NCBI RefSeq assembly: GCF_003143555.1
Contig: NZ_CP029347.1
Span: forward strand, 1,426,001-1,490,000
DNA length: 64,000 nt
Direction: 5' to 3'
DNA from: Saliniradius amylolyticus
GTDB lineage: Bacteria; Pseudomonadota; Gammaproteobacteria; Enterobacterales; Alteromonadaceae
Position numbers and translations under genes: made by a program. Below the pieces are notes generated by a model that saw only the letters and a list, made by a program, of their open reading frames with translations, searched no databases and was not told the DNA's origin. Shown here in pieces: positions 8,773 to 17,330 of this stretch (positions are counted from its first letter, which is position 1; every line of letters begins with the position of its first letter).

Positions 8773-10116
8773 GTGACACATTGGCAACCTGATAGCTGGC
8801 GAGAAAGGCCGATTCTGCAACAACCCACTTACCCGGATAATGACAAGCTAAGCGAAGTGGAGCAGCGTCTGTCGTCGTATCCACCGCTGGTGTTTGCCGA
8901 GGAAACCCGCGCGCTCTATTCCCAGTTGGCCGATGTGTCCCAGGGCAAGGGCTTCTTGTTGCAGGGCGGCGATTGTGCAGAGTCTTTCAGTGAGTTTAAT
9001 GCACCGAAGATTCGCGACACCTTTAAGGTCATTCTGCAGATGGCCATCGTGCTGACTTATGCGGGGCGCTGCCCGGTAACTAAGGTTGCGCGAATGGCAG
9101 GCCAGTACGCCAAGCCTCGCTCCAGCGATATGGAAACCATTGATGGGGTCTCTCTGCCTAGTTACCGGGGCGATATCATCAACAGTTTCGAGTTCACAGA
9201 AGCTGCCCGGGTACCGGACCCTGAGCGCATGGTGGAGGCTTATCACCGGGCGTCGTCCACGTTAAACCTGCTCAGAGCCTTTGCTCAGGGTGGGTTGGCA
9301 GACTTACATCAGGTTAACCGTTGGAATATGGCCTTTGTGGAAAATAATCCGCTGAAAGAGCGCTATCAGGATTTGGCCAATCGCCTGCAGGATGCGCTCG
9401 AATTTATGGAAGTGGTGGGGATTAATGCCAACAATCATCCGGCACTTCACGAGACCAACCTGTTTACGTCCCATGAGGCATTGCTGCTCAACTACGAGCA
9501 GGCGCTAACCCGCGTCGATACCTTAACCGATAAGTGGTACAACTGTTCGGCGCATATGCTGTGGATTGGCGAACGAACCCGCCAGTTGGATCATGCTCAC
9601 GTGGAATTCTTCCGCGGCATTCATAATCCCATTGGGGTTAAGGTTGGGCCAAGCATGGCCGAAGACGAGTTGATTCGCCTTATCGATGCTTTAAACCCCA
9701 ACAATGATCCGGGCCGGTTGACTCTGATCACTCGGATGGGGGCGGACAATCTGGCTGAAAACCTGCCGCGCTTACTGCGCCGGGTCAAGCAGGAAGGTCG
9801 TCATGTGGTGTGGAGTTCCGACCCCATGCACGGCAATACGGTGAAGGCTTCAAGTGGCTATAAAACCCGTAACTTCGACAGTATCCTGCGAGAGATCCAG
9901 CAGTTCTTCCAGGCTCACCGGGCCGAGGGCACCCATGCAGGTGGCATCCATCTGGAAATGACCGGCCAACACGTGACCGAGTGTACTGGTGGTGCCTATA
10001 AGATCAGCGAAGCGGATCTGGCCGAATGCTATCAGACTCAGTGTGATCCTCGTTTAAATGCCGATCAGGTGCTGGAGTTGGCCTTCCTGGTGGCCGATCA
10101 TCTGAAAAACGACTAA
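8773..10116 (+). CDS. Class II 3-deoxy-7-phosphoheptulonate (DAHP) synthase
   Basis: DAHP synthase condenses PEP with erythrose-4-phosphate, the first step of the shikimate pathway. This 447-residue protein is of the class II (plant and mycobacterial) type, recognised from the [10 protein letters not shown] motif near residues 60-70, [39 protein letters not shown] and DPMHGNT. The gene has a GTG start with AAAGGA upstream. E. coli has the class I enzyme AroH next to ppsR-ppsA, so this is a different fold family at an equivalent place. PEP is its substrate, as it is the product of the neighbouring PpsA. Feedback properties cannot be read from the sequence. Confidence 0.95.
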   Translation: MTHWQPDSWRERPILQQPTYPDNDKLSEVEQRLSSYPPLVFAEETRALYSQLADVSQGKGFLLQGGDCAESFSEFNAPKIRDTFKVILQMAIVLTYAGRCPVTKVARMAGQYAKPRSSDMETIDGVSLPSYRGDIINSFEFTEAARVPDPERMVEAYHRASSTLNLLRAFAQGGLADLHQVNRWNMAFVENNPLKERYQDLANRLQDALEFMEVVGINANNHPALHETNLFTSHEALLLNYEQALTRVDTLTDKWYNCSAHMLWIGERTRQLDHAHVEFFRGIHNPIGVKVGPSMAEDELIRLIDALNPNNDPGRLTLITRMGADNLAENLPRLLRRVKQEGRHVVWSSDPMHGNTVKASSGYKTRNFDSILREIQQFFQAHRAEGTHAGGIHLEMTGQHVTECTGGAYKISEADLAECYQTQCDPRLNADQVLELAFLVADHLKND

Positions 10117-10132
10117 CACGTTGCACCCTCAG

Positions 10133-10158
10133 GCCGCCCGTTCCGGGCGGCTGCATGC
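10133..10158. terminator. Hairpin between DAHP synthase and ppsR
   Basis: An eight-base-pair stem GCCGCCCG / CGGGCGGC (10133-10140 and 10144-10151) with a TTC loop lies in the 44 bases between two convergent genes. The T-rich tail is interrupted, so termination of the plus strand would be moderate. Confidence 0.6.
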
Positions 10159-10160
10159 TT

Positions 10161-10973
10161 TTAGTATTTTTTCCGTGTCAGGCCTGTCTGGGCTAAGATC
10201 TTGGCGGAAATTTCCTCCACTGAGAAACGGGTACTATTGAGGAAGGGAATTTTTTCCTTACGGTACAGGTTTTCTACTTCCCTGAGCTCCATGCGACATT
10301 GGCGGATGGAGGCATAGCGGCTGTTGGCGCGTCGTTCATTACGGATCTGATGCAGCCGGTCGGCGGAAATAGTCAGCCCAAACAGCTTCTCCTTAAACCG
10401 CCTGAGCTTGGGCGGCAGCTTTAACATATCGCCCATATCTTCTTCAGTGAACGGATAATTGGCAGCCTTGATGCCGTATTGCAGCGCCAGATATAAGCTG
10501 GTCGGTGTTTTGCCAGAGCGGGACACGCCTACCAGGATAATATCGGCCTCGGCGTAGTTATCTGTGGTACTTCCGTCATCATTGGCCAGCGCATAATTGA
10601 CCGCTTCAATACGGATATCATAAGTCTTTTCATGAATGCTGTGGGTGCGGTGTTTTTCAGGCTTGGCGGGCAAGCCGAGAATCTTCTCTAAGGGTGCGAC
10701 GAATTGATCCAGAAAATTATAATTGATGCCTTCCGAGCCGCTGATGACTTCGCGAACGTCAGAGTTAACGATGGTATAAAACACCAAAGGGCGTTCACCC
10801 GTTTGCTTAAAATTGTCCGAAATTTCCTTACAAACCTGTCTGGCCTGTTCTTCGGTTTCCACAAAGGGAATGGTGATGTGGTTGAATTCAGTGGGGAACA
10901 GGGACAGCAGGGCATGACCGAATACCTCTGAAGTAATGGCGGTACCGTCTGAAATATAAAACGCGCTGCGCAC
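10161..10973 (-). CDS. ppsR: PEP synthase regulatory protein (kinase/pyrophosphorylase)
   Basis: PpsR (DUF299 family) inactivates PEP synthase by ADP-dependent phosphorylation of a threonine and reactivates it by phosphorolysis. The P-loop-like motif GVSRSGKTPTS (about residues 149-159) and the N-terminal YISDGTAITSE are characteristic, and length (270) is normal. A GTG start is chosen: AAGGAG lies five bases upstream, and the ATG just upstream is in another frame. It is divergent from its target gene ppsA, as in E. coli, so both can be controlled from the 160-base spacer. Confidence 0.96.
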   Translation of the reverse strand: MRSAFYISDGTAITSEVFGHALLSLFPTEFNHITIPFVETEEQARQVCKEISDNFKQTGERPLVFYTIVNSDVREVISGSEGINYNFLDQFVAPLEKILGLPAKPEKHRTHSIHEKTYDIRIEAVNYALANDDGSTTDNYAEADIILVGVSRSGKTPTSLYLALQYGIKAANYPFTEEDMGDMLKLPPKLRRFKEKLFGLTISADRLHQIRNERRANSRYASIRQCRMELREVENLYRKEKIPFLNSTRFSVEEISAKILAQTGLTRKKY

Positions 10974-10991
10974 AACATCTCCTTAACATTG

Positions 10992-11008
10992 TCGTAATTT
11001 TATTACGA
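10992..11008. promoter_or_regulatory. Palindrome TCGTAA-N5-TTACGA in the ppsR-ppsA spacer
   Basis: A perfect six-base inverted repeat with a five-base AT centre lies 19 bases upstream of the ppsR start, within the AT-rich divergent region. Size and symmetry fit a dimeric repressor site. I do not recognise the regulator. Confidence 0.4.
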
Positions 11009-11075
11009 AAACAAATAAAATTTTACTTTTTTATACCCACCATTTTAAAATCCATCCCACAAAAAGCGAGTAAAA

Positions 11076-11108
11076 ATGCATAAAGGAAATAAATCATCCT
11101 TAATGCAT
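11076..11108 (+). promoter_or_regulatory. Twelve-base inverted repeat in the ppsA leader
   Basis: ATGCATAAAGGA (11076-11087) and TCCTTAATGCAT (11097-11108) are reverse complements apart from one mismatch, with a nine-base loop. The repeat ends 12 bases before the CGGAGG SD of ppsA. It could be an mRNA hairpin controlling translation or stability, or a DNA operator. Confidence 0.4.
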
Positions 11109-11133
11109 TTAACAACTATCCGGAGGCGTTGCA

Positions 11134-13509
11134 GTGCAAGATTACGTGTTGTGGTATCAGGAATTGGGGATGCAGGATGTCGACAAGGTGGGCGGCAAGA
11201 ATGCATCTCTGGGGGAGATGATTTCCAATCTGGCTTCGGCCGGGGTGTCGGTTCCTGGCGGCTTTGCCACCACCGCGGCGGCGTTTAATCAGTTTCTGGA
11301 ACAGAGCGGGCTTAACGATCGCATCCATCAGACCCTTGACGCTTTGGATGTGGATGACGTGGACGCTCTGGCGAAAGCGGGCGGAGAGATCCGCCAGTGG
11401 ATCATCGACACGCCGTTTTTGGCCGAGCAAGAAGCGGCCATTCGCGAGGCTTTCGACACATTAGAGCAAGAAGCAGGCAGCGACGCCTCCTTTGCGGTGC
11501 GCTCATCAGCTACCGCCGAAGATATGCCCGATGCGTCTTTTGCAGGCCAGCAGGAAACCTTCCTGAATGTGAAAGGCTATGAAAACGTACTGACTGCCAT
11601 CAAGCACGTGTACGCCTCGCTGTTTAATGATCGGGCCATTTCATACCGTGTGCATCAGGGCTACGACCATAAGGGCGTAGCCCTGTCGGCAGGGGTTCAG
11701 CTGATGGTACGCAGTGACAAGGCCTCTTCTGGTGTCATGTTCTCCATCGATACCGAGTCTGGCTTTGAAGATGTGGTTTTTGTCACCTCTTCCTGGGGCC
11801 TGGGTGAAATGGTGGTGCAGGGCGCCGTAAACCCGGATGAATACTATGTCCATAAACCGACGCTGGCTGCCGAACGTCCGGCTATCTTGCGTCGCAACAT
11901 GGGCAGCAAGCTCAAGCAGATGGTTTACTCGCAGGATGCCAGCCACGGTAAGCAGGTGGAAATTGTCGACGTCGACGCTGAACTGAGCCATAAGTTCTCC
12001 CTGACAGACGATGAAGTAATGGATTTGGCCCGCCAGGCGGTGATTATCGAGCAGCATTACCAACGCCCAATGGATATCGAATGGGCCAAAGACGGTGTGA
12101 ACGGCAAGTTATATATCGTGCAGGCGCGTCCTGAGACGGTGCGCAGCCGCGAAGACATGCAGGTAGTAGAGCGCTTCCAGTTAAAAGGCGATGCCAGGCT
12201 GGTCTGCGAAGGCCGTGCTATCGGTCATAAAATCGGTGCCGGTGAGGCGAAGGTGCTGAGTTCGCTGGATGAAATGAATAAGATCCAGGTCGGTGATGTA
12301 TTGGTGACCGATATGACTGACCCGGACTGGGAGCCGATCATGAAAAAGGCCTCGGCCATTGTCACCAATCGCGGTGGTCGCACCTGCCATGCGGCGATCA
12401 TTGCCCGCGAGCTGGGCATTCCAGCGGTTGTCGGTTGTGGTGATGCCACTGAGGTAATTAAAAACGGTGATAAGGTCACAGTCTCCTGCGCCGAAGGGGA
12501 CACCGGCTACATTTACGGCTCTGAGTTGGAGTTTGATGTGACGCGCTCGCGCATCGATGCCATGCCGGAAGTGCCCTTTAAGATTATGATGAATGTGGGC
12601 AACCCGGACAGAGCCTTTGGCTTCGCACGTCTGCCACACAAAGGGGTGGGACTGGCACGGTTGGAATTTATCATTAACCGCATGATTGGCGTTCACCCCA
12701 AAGCGCTGCTGGATTTTGATAATCAGCCTGAAGATGTCAAAGCGGAAATCCGCGATATGATGGCCGGTTACGAGTCACCTCGTGAATTTTACATTAAGAA
12801 GCTGATGGAAGGCATCGCCACCATCGGTGCGGCCTTCTCGCCGGAAAAGGTTATTGTGCGCATGTCTGACTTTAAGTCGAACGAGTACTTTAATCTGGTG
12901 GGTGGTTTCCAGTATGAGCCCGATGAGGAAAACCCCATGCTGGGCTTTCGCGGTGCCAGCCGTTATATCTCCGAGGACTTCCGCGAGTGCTTTGCGCTGG
13001 AATGTGAGGCCATCAAGCGAGTACGCAATGAGATGGGACTGACCAATGTGGAGATCATGATTCCCTTTGTACGTACCTTGGAAGAGGGGCGTCAGGTTAT
13101 CGAGCTTCTGGCCGAGCAGGGACTTAAGCAGGGCGAAAATGGTTTGCGCGTCATTATGATGTGCGAGCTGCCTTCCAATGCGGTATTGGCCGACCAGTTC
13201 CTGGATATTTTCGATGGTTTCTCCATCGGCTCCAATGATATGACACAGCTGACGCTGGGTCTGGATCGGGACTCGGGTCTGATCGCTCACTTGTTCGATG
13301 AGCGTAACGAAGCCGTTAAGGCGATGCTGTCCATGGCCATTAAGGCCGCTAATGCCCGTGGTAAGTATGTGGGTATCTGTGGGCAGGGGCCGTCGGATCA
13401 CGAAGATCTGGCTCTGTGGCTGGTAGAGCAGGGCATTGACAGTGTGTCCTTAAACCCGGACTCGGTGGTTGATACCTGGCTGCATCTGGGTGAGAAATAT
13501 CAGCAGTAA
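11134..13509 (+). CDS. ppsA: Phosphoenolpyruvate synthase
   Basis: PpsA makes PEP from pyruvate and ATP (releasing AMP and phosphate), the entry to gluconeogenesis. The 791-residue protein has the N-terminal ATP-binding domain ([12 protein letters not shown] at the start, [21 protein letters not shown] near residue 125), the swivelling phosphohistidine domain with [12 protein letters not shown] around residue 415, and the C-terminal PEP/pyruvate domain with [11 protein letters not shown] and the CGQGPSD cysteine. The phosphorylatable His and regulatory Thr both lie in GGRTCHA, the PpsR target. It uses a GTG start with a strong CGGAGG SD. Confidence 0.98.
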   Translation: MQDYVLWYQELGMQDVDKVGGKNASLGEMISNLASAGVSVPGGFATTAAAFNQFLEQSGLNDRIHQTLDALDVDDVDALAKAGGEIRQWIIDTPFLAEQEAAIREAFDTLEQEAGSDASFAVRSSATAEDMPDASFAGQQETFLNVKGYENVLTAIKHVYASLFNDRAISYRVHQGYDHKGVALSAGVQLMVRSDKASSGVMFSIDTESGFEDVVFVTSSWGLGEMVVQGAVNPDEYYVHKPTLAAERPAILRRNMGSKLKQMVYSQDASHGKQVEIVDVDAELSHKFSLTDDEVMDLARQAVIIEQHYQRPMDIEWAKDGVNGKLYIVQARPETVRSREDMQVVERFQLKGDARLVCEGRAIGHKIGAGEAKVLSSLDEMNKIQVGDVLVTDMTDPDWEPIMKKASAIVTNRGGRTCHAAIIARELGIPAVVGCGDATEVIKNGDKVTVSCAEGDTGYIYGSELEFDVTRSRIDAMPEVPFKIMMNVGNPDRAFGFARLPHKGVGLARLEFIINRMIGVHPKALLDFDNQPEDVKAEIRDMMAGYESPREFYIKKLMEGIATIGAAFSPEKVIVRMSDFKSNEYFNLVGGFQYEPDEENPMLGFRGASRYISEDFRECFALECEAIKRVRNEMGLTNVEIMIPFVRTLEEGRQVIELLAEQGLKQGENGLRVIMMCELPSNAVLADQFLDIFDGFSIGSNDMTQLTLGLDRDSGLIAHLFDERNEAVKAMLSMAIKAANARGKYVGICGQGPSDHEDLALWLVEQGIDSVSLNPDSVVDTWLHLGEKYQQ

Positions 13510-13515
13510 CACCTA

Positions 13516-13542
13516 ATAAGGCTGGCGTCATGCCAGCCTTAT
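13516..13542. terminator. Hairpin after ppsA
   Basis: An 11-base-pair perfect stem ATAAGGCTGGC / GCCAGCCTTAT with a GTCAT loop starts seven bases after the ppsA stop. The T tract after it is poor. It probably ends ppsA transcription and protects the 3' end. Confidence 0.65.
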
Positions 13543-13647
13543 ACTATTTCCAGTCTTTACCTCTTTCGGTGCCTACCGGAGTATAGAAAATCCTTCCCTT
13601 TGTATATGGCACGCCAGGGAGGCCGCTGCAGGCAGCAGTTAATGGGT

Positions 13648-14646
13648 TTAGGTGGGGCCCAAACCCATACCGGCTGTCGGTGGTGCCAGTTCACACTGTT
13701 TAAAAAAGTCCTGCCACCACTGGATATGTTCCTGCATCGCTGTTTGATACTCCTGAAAGCCTTGTAACCAATAGCTATCCAGCCACCGAACAATGGCTTC
13801 GGGTTGGCCGGGCTGTCGGTATAAGTCATCCAGCATGGGATTTAACCGGTAGTGGTAATGATTCAGGCGAGCGCCGACAGGCTGAATACGTTCGATAAAA
13901 AAACGGCCGAAGACGTTGCGCAGATACTGCGCCGAGTCGTTTGTGCACTCTGGACGGTGTTGCTCGAGCCACTGGGTAAATGCCGGCAGCTGCTGCGCCA
14001 GATAGCGCTGGGTGCGGATCACGCGGCTAACCACATGAGCGTCGGCAATTCGTTTAAGGTGCTGTTCCAGTATGGCAAGGTCGATATCTCTGGCTGAGGG
14101 AGGCCGCATTTGCTGAAGATAACGCCAGCTCTCCACAGCGTCGCTATGTTTCGGCTGAGCTGAAAGCCAGCCCTGATTGCGACTGAGTCCATGGCGCAGT
14201 TCTTCACTACCCAGCAGCCAGTACCAGTTTTGTGCCCGTTGTTGCTGTTTTAGGCGATACCATTGATTGAGTTTCGTTTTGAGCTTGCTGTCCTCAGTGT
14301 TGTCAGCACAACGCTTTAGCGCGTGCAAAAGCCGTTGTTCATAATGATAACGCGTCGAGGGGGCCTGCAGACGCCCCAGAGTCGTATTGCGCTCGGCGAC
14401 CAGGCTATAAAGTGGACAGTCGCTGAGTTGATAAAACTCATTGAGGGTCAGTTTAATTTTATTCTCTGGCTTTTTGACTCTGGGAAAGGGCTGCATCGGC
14501 GATACTGCGGTAGGGCTTGGAGTATCGACCTCTAGTACATTAGCAAGCCGGTCCCGGTAGGTCGTCACATGTTCCGGGAGCTCAGGGGAACAGGCGAGCA
14601 GATTTAGGGTTGCCAGTACTATGCAGAGTCTTTGACATAAACGCAT
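13648..14646 (-). CDS. DUF3080-like lipoprotein
   Basis: The 332-residue protein begins with a short signal peptide and a lipobox LLAC (Cys19), so it is probably an outer- or inner-membrane lipoprotein. The rest is mostly helical, rich in Gln, Arg, Leu and Tyr, and resembles the DUF3080 family of gammaproteobacteria, whose function is unknown to me. Its ATG is eight bases after the stop of the CPXCG gene, so it ends a minus-strand operon. The first residue after the lipobox cysteine is Ser, which in E. coli rules favours sorting to the outer membrane. Confidence 0.75.
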   Translation of the reverse strand: MRLCQRLCIVLATLNLLACSPELPEHVTTYRDRLANVLEVDTPSPTAVSPMQPFPRVKKPENKIKLTLNEFYQLSDCPLYSLVAERNTTLGRLQAPSTRYHYEQRLLHALKRCADNTEDSKLKTKLNQWYRLKQQQRAQNWYWLLGSEELRHGLSRNQGWLSAQPKHSDAVESWRYLQQMRPPSARDIDLAILEQHLKRIADAHVVSRVIRTQRYLAQQLPAFTQWLEQHRPECTNDSAQYLRNVFGRFFIERIQPVGARLNHYHYRLNPMLDDLYRQPGQPEAIVRWLDSYWLQGFQEYQTAMQEHIQWWQDFFKQCELAPPTAGMGLGPT

Positions 14647-14654
14647 TCGATCAG

Positions 14655-14855
14655 TCAGTAAAGCTGTTCGTCATCGCCGTCGATACGCACACTGAGCTTT
14701 TTATGCTCCTCATCGATGTGCAATTGCAGATGGATAGGGTTACAACAGTTAGTACAGTCCTCGTAGTAATTCTGGTCGCCCTGGCTGTAATCCAGTTCTA
14801 TATGCAGGTGATGACCACAGTGAGGGCATTCGATGGTTTGCGATTGATTGTGCAT
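14655..14855 (-). CDS. CPXCG motif cysteine-rich protein
   Basis: This small protein (66 residues) has the CPHCG motif (Cys10, Cys13) followed by CTNCC (Cys34, Cys37, Cys38), the pattern of a zinc ribbon, and an acidic C-terminal half. It matches the short CPXCG cysteine-rich family seen across gammaproteobacteria. The likely role is metal binding in a protein or nucleic acid adaptor, but no function is established. Gaps to its neighbours are nine and eight bases, so it is co-transcribed with the reductase and the lipoprotein. Confidence 0.85.
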   Translation of the reverse strand: MHNQSQTIECPHCGHHLHIELDYSQGDQNYYEDCTNCCNPIHLQLHIDEEHKKLSVRIDGDDEQLY

Positions 14856-14864
14856 GGTGACTCC

Positions 14865-15623
14865 TTAGCAGCCAGACAGGCTTTTACCGCCGTCTACCTT
14901 TAATATATGGCCGGTGATGTACTCAGATTCAAGCAAAAACGCCGCCGCCTTGGCAATATCCATCGGTTGACCCAAACGTTCCAACGGGATTTCTGACAGC
15001 ATACGCTCTTTTTCCTGTTGGTTCGGTTCGGGCTCCGGCCAGAGAATGGCACCCGGGGCAATGGCGTTGACTCGTATCCGCGGAGCTAATTCCAGTGCCA
15101 GGCTTCTGGTCAGATTATTTAGGCCAGCCTTGGCGGCACAATACAGACTGTAACCTGCCCGTCCCGTCATTCCGTAGATGTCAGTGATATTAATAATGCA
15201 GCCGTTGTGGTGACTCAGTTGTTGACGAAGCTGCTGACTCAGTAAAAGCGGTGCCGCAGTGTTGGTGGCAAATAACTGGTGCCAGTGTGGCTCGTCGATC
15301 TCCCCCATGGGACTGGGATAAAAAGCTGAGGCGTTGTTGATCAGCCCATTAACCTCTCCGAACCGGGCAAGAGCCTGATCCACGATGCCGGTTATGCTGG
15401 CAGCTTGGGTGAGATCTCCGTGCACGGTATTGACCGAATTAGGACGTTGCTGTTCCAACTCGCTCCGCAATTGTTCAGCTGCCTCAACCGAGCGATGGTA
15501 GTGAATGAGTATTCGGTAGCCCTTGCTGTGCAAATGCCTTGCGAGGGTAGCGCCCAAGCGTTGTGCGGCACCGGTGATCAGAATAACCGCATTCGACGGC
15601 AGGCTGTGTTCAGGCAGTGGCAT
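14865..15623 (-). CDS. Pteridine reductase-type short-chain dehydrogenase
   Basis: This SDR has the NADPH-binding GAAQRLGA (residues 18-25) and the NNAS motif, but the usual catalytic serine is an aspartate: Asp148 in NITD, with Tyr161 and Lys165 (spacing 13 and 4). The same Asp-Tyr-Lys arrangement is known in PTR1, the pteridine reductase of trypanosomatids, and FolM of bacteria is its closest functional counterpart. It probably reduces dihydrofolate, dihydromonapterin or dihydrobiopterin. The SD and ATG are packed directly after the stop of the fructosamine-kinase-like gene (TGAATG). Confidence 0.85.
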   Translation of the reverse strand: MPLPEHSLPSNAVILITGAAQRLGATLARHLHSKGYRILIHYHRSVEAAEQLRSELEQQRPNSVNTVHGDLTQAASITGIVDQALARFGEVNGLINNASAFYPSPMGEIDEPHWHQLFATNTAAPLLLSQQLRQQLSHHNGCIINITDIYGMTGRAGYSLYCAAKAGLNNLTRSLALELAPRIRVNAIAPGAILWPEPEPNQQEKERMLSEIPLERLGQPMDIAKAAAFLLESEYITGHILKVDGGKSLSGC

Positions 15624-16481
15624 TCAGTATTCCAGGTGATCCAAATGTTGTTGCGCGCTTTGCAGGTAGTGGCCGCCGAACATCAGTGCATGGTTCAGGA
15701 TATGATACAGCTGATAAACGGATTTACGATACTGGTATTCTTCCGGTAAGGGCCACTCGTCCTGATAATGCTCATAAAAAGTGTGGGGAAAACCACCGAA
15801 CAACTCGGTCATCGCCAGATCCGTCTCCCGATCCCCGTAGTAATATGCAGGATCGTACAGTATCGGTCGTTGATGACTGAAGCCGACGTTACCTTGCCAC
15901 AGATCGCCATGCAGTGGACTGGGCAGGGGCTGGTGACCTGCCAGGAGTCGCTGCACTGAATCCACTACTCTATCAATGTGCACGTTAAGCTGACTTGCTT
16001 CGCTGAGCCGTTGAAGCTGATACCCGATTCGCTGTTCGGCGAAGAAGCGATGCCACTTCTTGTGCCAGCGGTTAAGCTGCGGAGTGCTACCGATGTAATT
16101 GTCTTCCTCCCAGCCATACATGGCCTGAGTGTCCTGACGGTGAAACCGAGCCAGGGCACGACCGAGTTGCCCCCAAAGAGCATGGTCGCCCTCTTCAAAC
16201 CGGATGTAACTGAGTACTAAAAAACTGTGCTGAGAAACCTGGCCGACACAGATCACTTTAGGGACATCGAAATCCGCAGCCTGGGCCAGATGGGTTAAGC
16301 CATTGGCTTCTGCTTCGAGCATGGCGAGTTGATTGGGCTGGCCGAGTTTGACAAAAAATCGGCGCTTGTCGTTGGCGATGCGAAAGCTTTGAGTAAATTG
16401 CTGACCCAACTGGCGAATATCGTCACAGACAAAGTCGATGCCCAGAGATTGACTGATTTGCTCACTGATAAAATGCCACAT
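15624..16481 (-). CDS. Fructosamine kinase family protein
   Basis: The protein (285 residues) is an aminoglycoside-phosphotransferase-fold kinase of the fructosamine-3-kinase / ketosamine-3-kinase family (YniA in E. coli). Marks are FVKLG with the ATP lysine near residue 45, LHGDLWQGNVG with the catalytic aspartate around residue 194, and DPAYYYGDRETDLAM with the metal-binding aspartate. Known members phosphorylate sugar-amine adducts, which makes them fall apart and repairs glycated proteins or metabolites. It is the first gene of the tight FN3K-reductase-CPXCG-DUF3080 run. Confidence 0.92.
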   Translation of the reverse strand: MWHFISEQISQSLGIDFVCDDIRQLGQQFTQSFRIANDKRRFFVKLGQPNQLAMLEAEANGLTHLAQAADFDVPKVICVGQVSQHSFLVLSYIRFEEGDHALWGQLGRALARFHRQDTQAMYGWEEDNYIGSTPQLNRWHKKWHRFFAEQRIGYQLQRLSEASQLNVHIDRVVDSVQRLLAGHQPLPSPLHGDLWQGNVGFSHQRPILYDPAYYYGDRETDLAMTELFGGFPHTFYEHYQDEWPLPEEYQYRKSVYQLYHILNHALMFGGHYLQSAQQHLDHLEY

Positions 16482-16544
16482 AGGGGTTCTTAATCAACGG
16501 ATGAGGTTATTAGTATGGAACAGAACGCTGAGAAAAAAAGTCAT

Positions 16545-17180
16545 CTACGCTGCTGGCGAAACGGAAAATTCCGGTAATTCTCGCAAGCGGGTAAAGGTGC
16601 GCTTCATGGCGGACAGCAACAGGTTATTCGACAGCCATTGCGGCAGTCGTCCGGCGGCTGAACCACTGCCGCGATAGCAGAGGTTAAAGGTGCCTGACGA
16701 CCCTGGTGTTAGCTGCCAGCGGCCCCGCACATGAGTCATTCTGACAAAGCCGGTTTCTTGGGGGTAGTGCTGCCCCAGATCGGTGACCTGAATGTGAATA
16801 TGTCCGTCCGGATCTCTTTTAATCGTTGAGCGGGTGACCATATCCCTGTCTCTTACCGGCCAGGGAGCGTTGAGCTTGGTGTGTACAATATCCACATTCG
16901 GTTCCGGTTCTGACAGTACTTCCACGGACCTTACGTTAGCCATCCACTCTGGCGCCCTTTGAGTTTGGCGCAATAGTCTGATGAAATCTTCAGGCTGACC
17001 GGACAGTTCTGTGGCTGCGGTGACTTCTAAATGACCACTATCCGGCAGAGTCCGGTAATAAAGCTGGATTGTAGAGGGCGCCTTGGCCTGTTGCCAGGTA
17101 TCGGCAGTGGTGAGACAAGTCGGGTTTGCCCCACTGGCAATACTGACCAAAAACAGCAGAGAAACGGCTAGTCGTTGCAT
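16545..17180 (-). CDS. Secreted START-domain protein
   Basis: From the ATG at 17180 (AGGA upstream; the longer frame would lose a clean signal peptide) the product is 211 residues. It has an N-terminal signal peptide of about 20 residues and then a single START/Bet v1-like lipid-binding fold, seen in WPVRDRDMV and the terminal NNLLLSAMKRTFTRL helix. Proteins of this family in Alteromonadales and Shewanella are exported and of unknown ligand. It is 63 bases upstream of the fructosamine kinase gene on the same strand and may share its transcript. Confidence 0.8.
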   Translation of the reverse strand: MQRLAVSLLFLVSIASGANPTCLTTADTWQQAKAPSTIQLYYRTLPDSGHLEVTAATELSGQPEDFIRLLRQTQRAPEWMANVRSVEVLSEPEPNVDIVHTKLNAPWPVRDRDMVTRSTIKRDPDGHIHIQVTDLGQHYPQETGFVRMTHVRGRWQLTPGSSGTFNLCYRGSGSAAGRLPQWLSNNLLLSAMKRTFTRLRELPEFSVSPAA

Positions 17181-17255
17181 CAAGAGTCCTGTATTGGGTA
17201 TAGTGTGCGCCTGTCTGATGGTAACAGACATTATCTCGTATTTTTATTTTAGGTC

Positions 17256-17285
17256 AGCACGCCCTGGGGGCGTGCTTTGTTTTAT
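17256..17285 (+). terminator. Terminator-like hairpin in the thrS leader
   Basis: A nine-base-pair GC-rich stem AGCACGCCC / GGGCGTGCT (17256-17264, 17268-17276) with a TGG loop is followed by TTGTTTTAT. It points towards thrS and lies downstream of the gap's left part, where the thrS promoter would be expected. The gene on the other side is transcribed leftward, so the hairpin cannot be that gene's terminator. It may attenuate the thrS-infC-rpmI-rplT transcript. Confidence 0.5.
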
Positions 17286-17290
17286 AAACA

Positions 17291-17316
17291 AGTGGCACTT
17301 GGTTTGTGTCACCACT
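17291..17316 (+). promoter_or_regulatory. Possible thrS translational operator hairpin
   Basis: AGTGG (17291-17295) and CCACT (17312-17316) bracket a loop containing TTTGTGT just before the SD. In E. coli, ThrRS binds hairpins resembling the tRNA-Thr anticodon arm ahead of its own start. The UGU here would mimic a Thr anticodon. This is a guess from position and loop content. Confidence 0.25.
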
Positions 17317-17330
17317 GTAAAGGATGTTTC

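Noticed and set aside
12181-13401. Long minus-strand frames in ppsA
   Set aside because: Shadows of the conserved PEP synthase frame; their composition follows the codon bias of ppsA.
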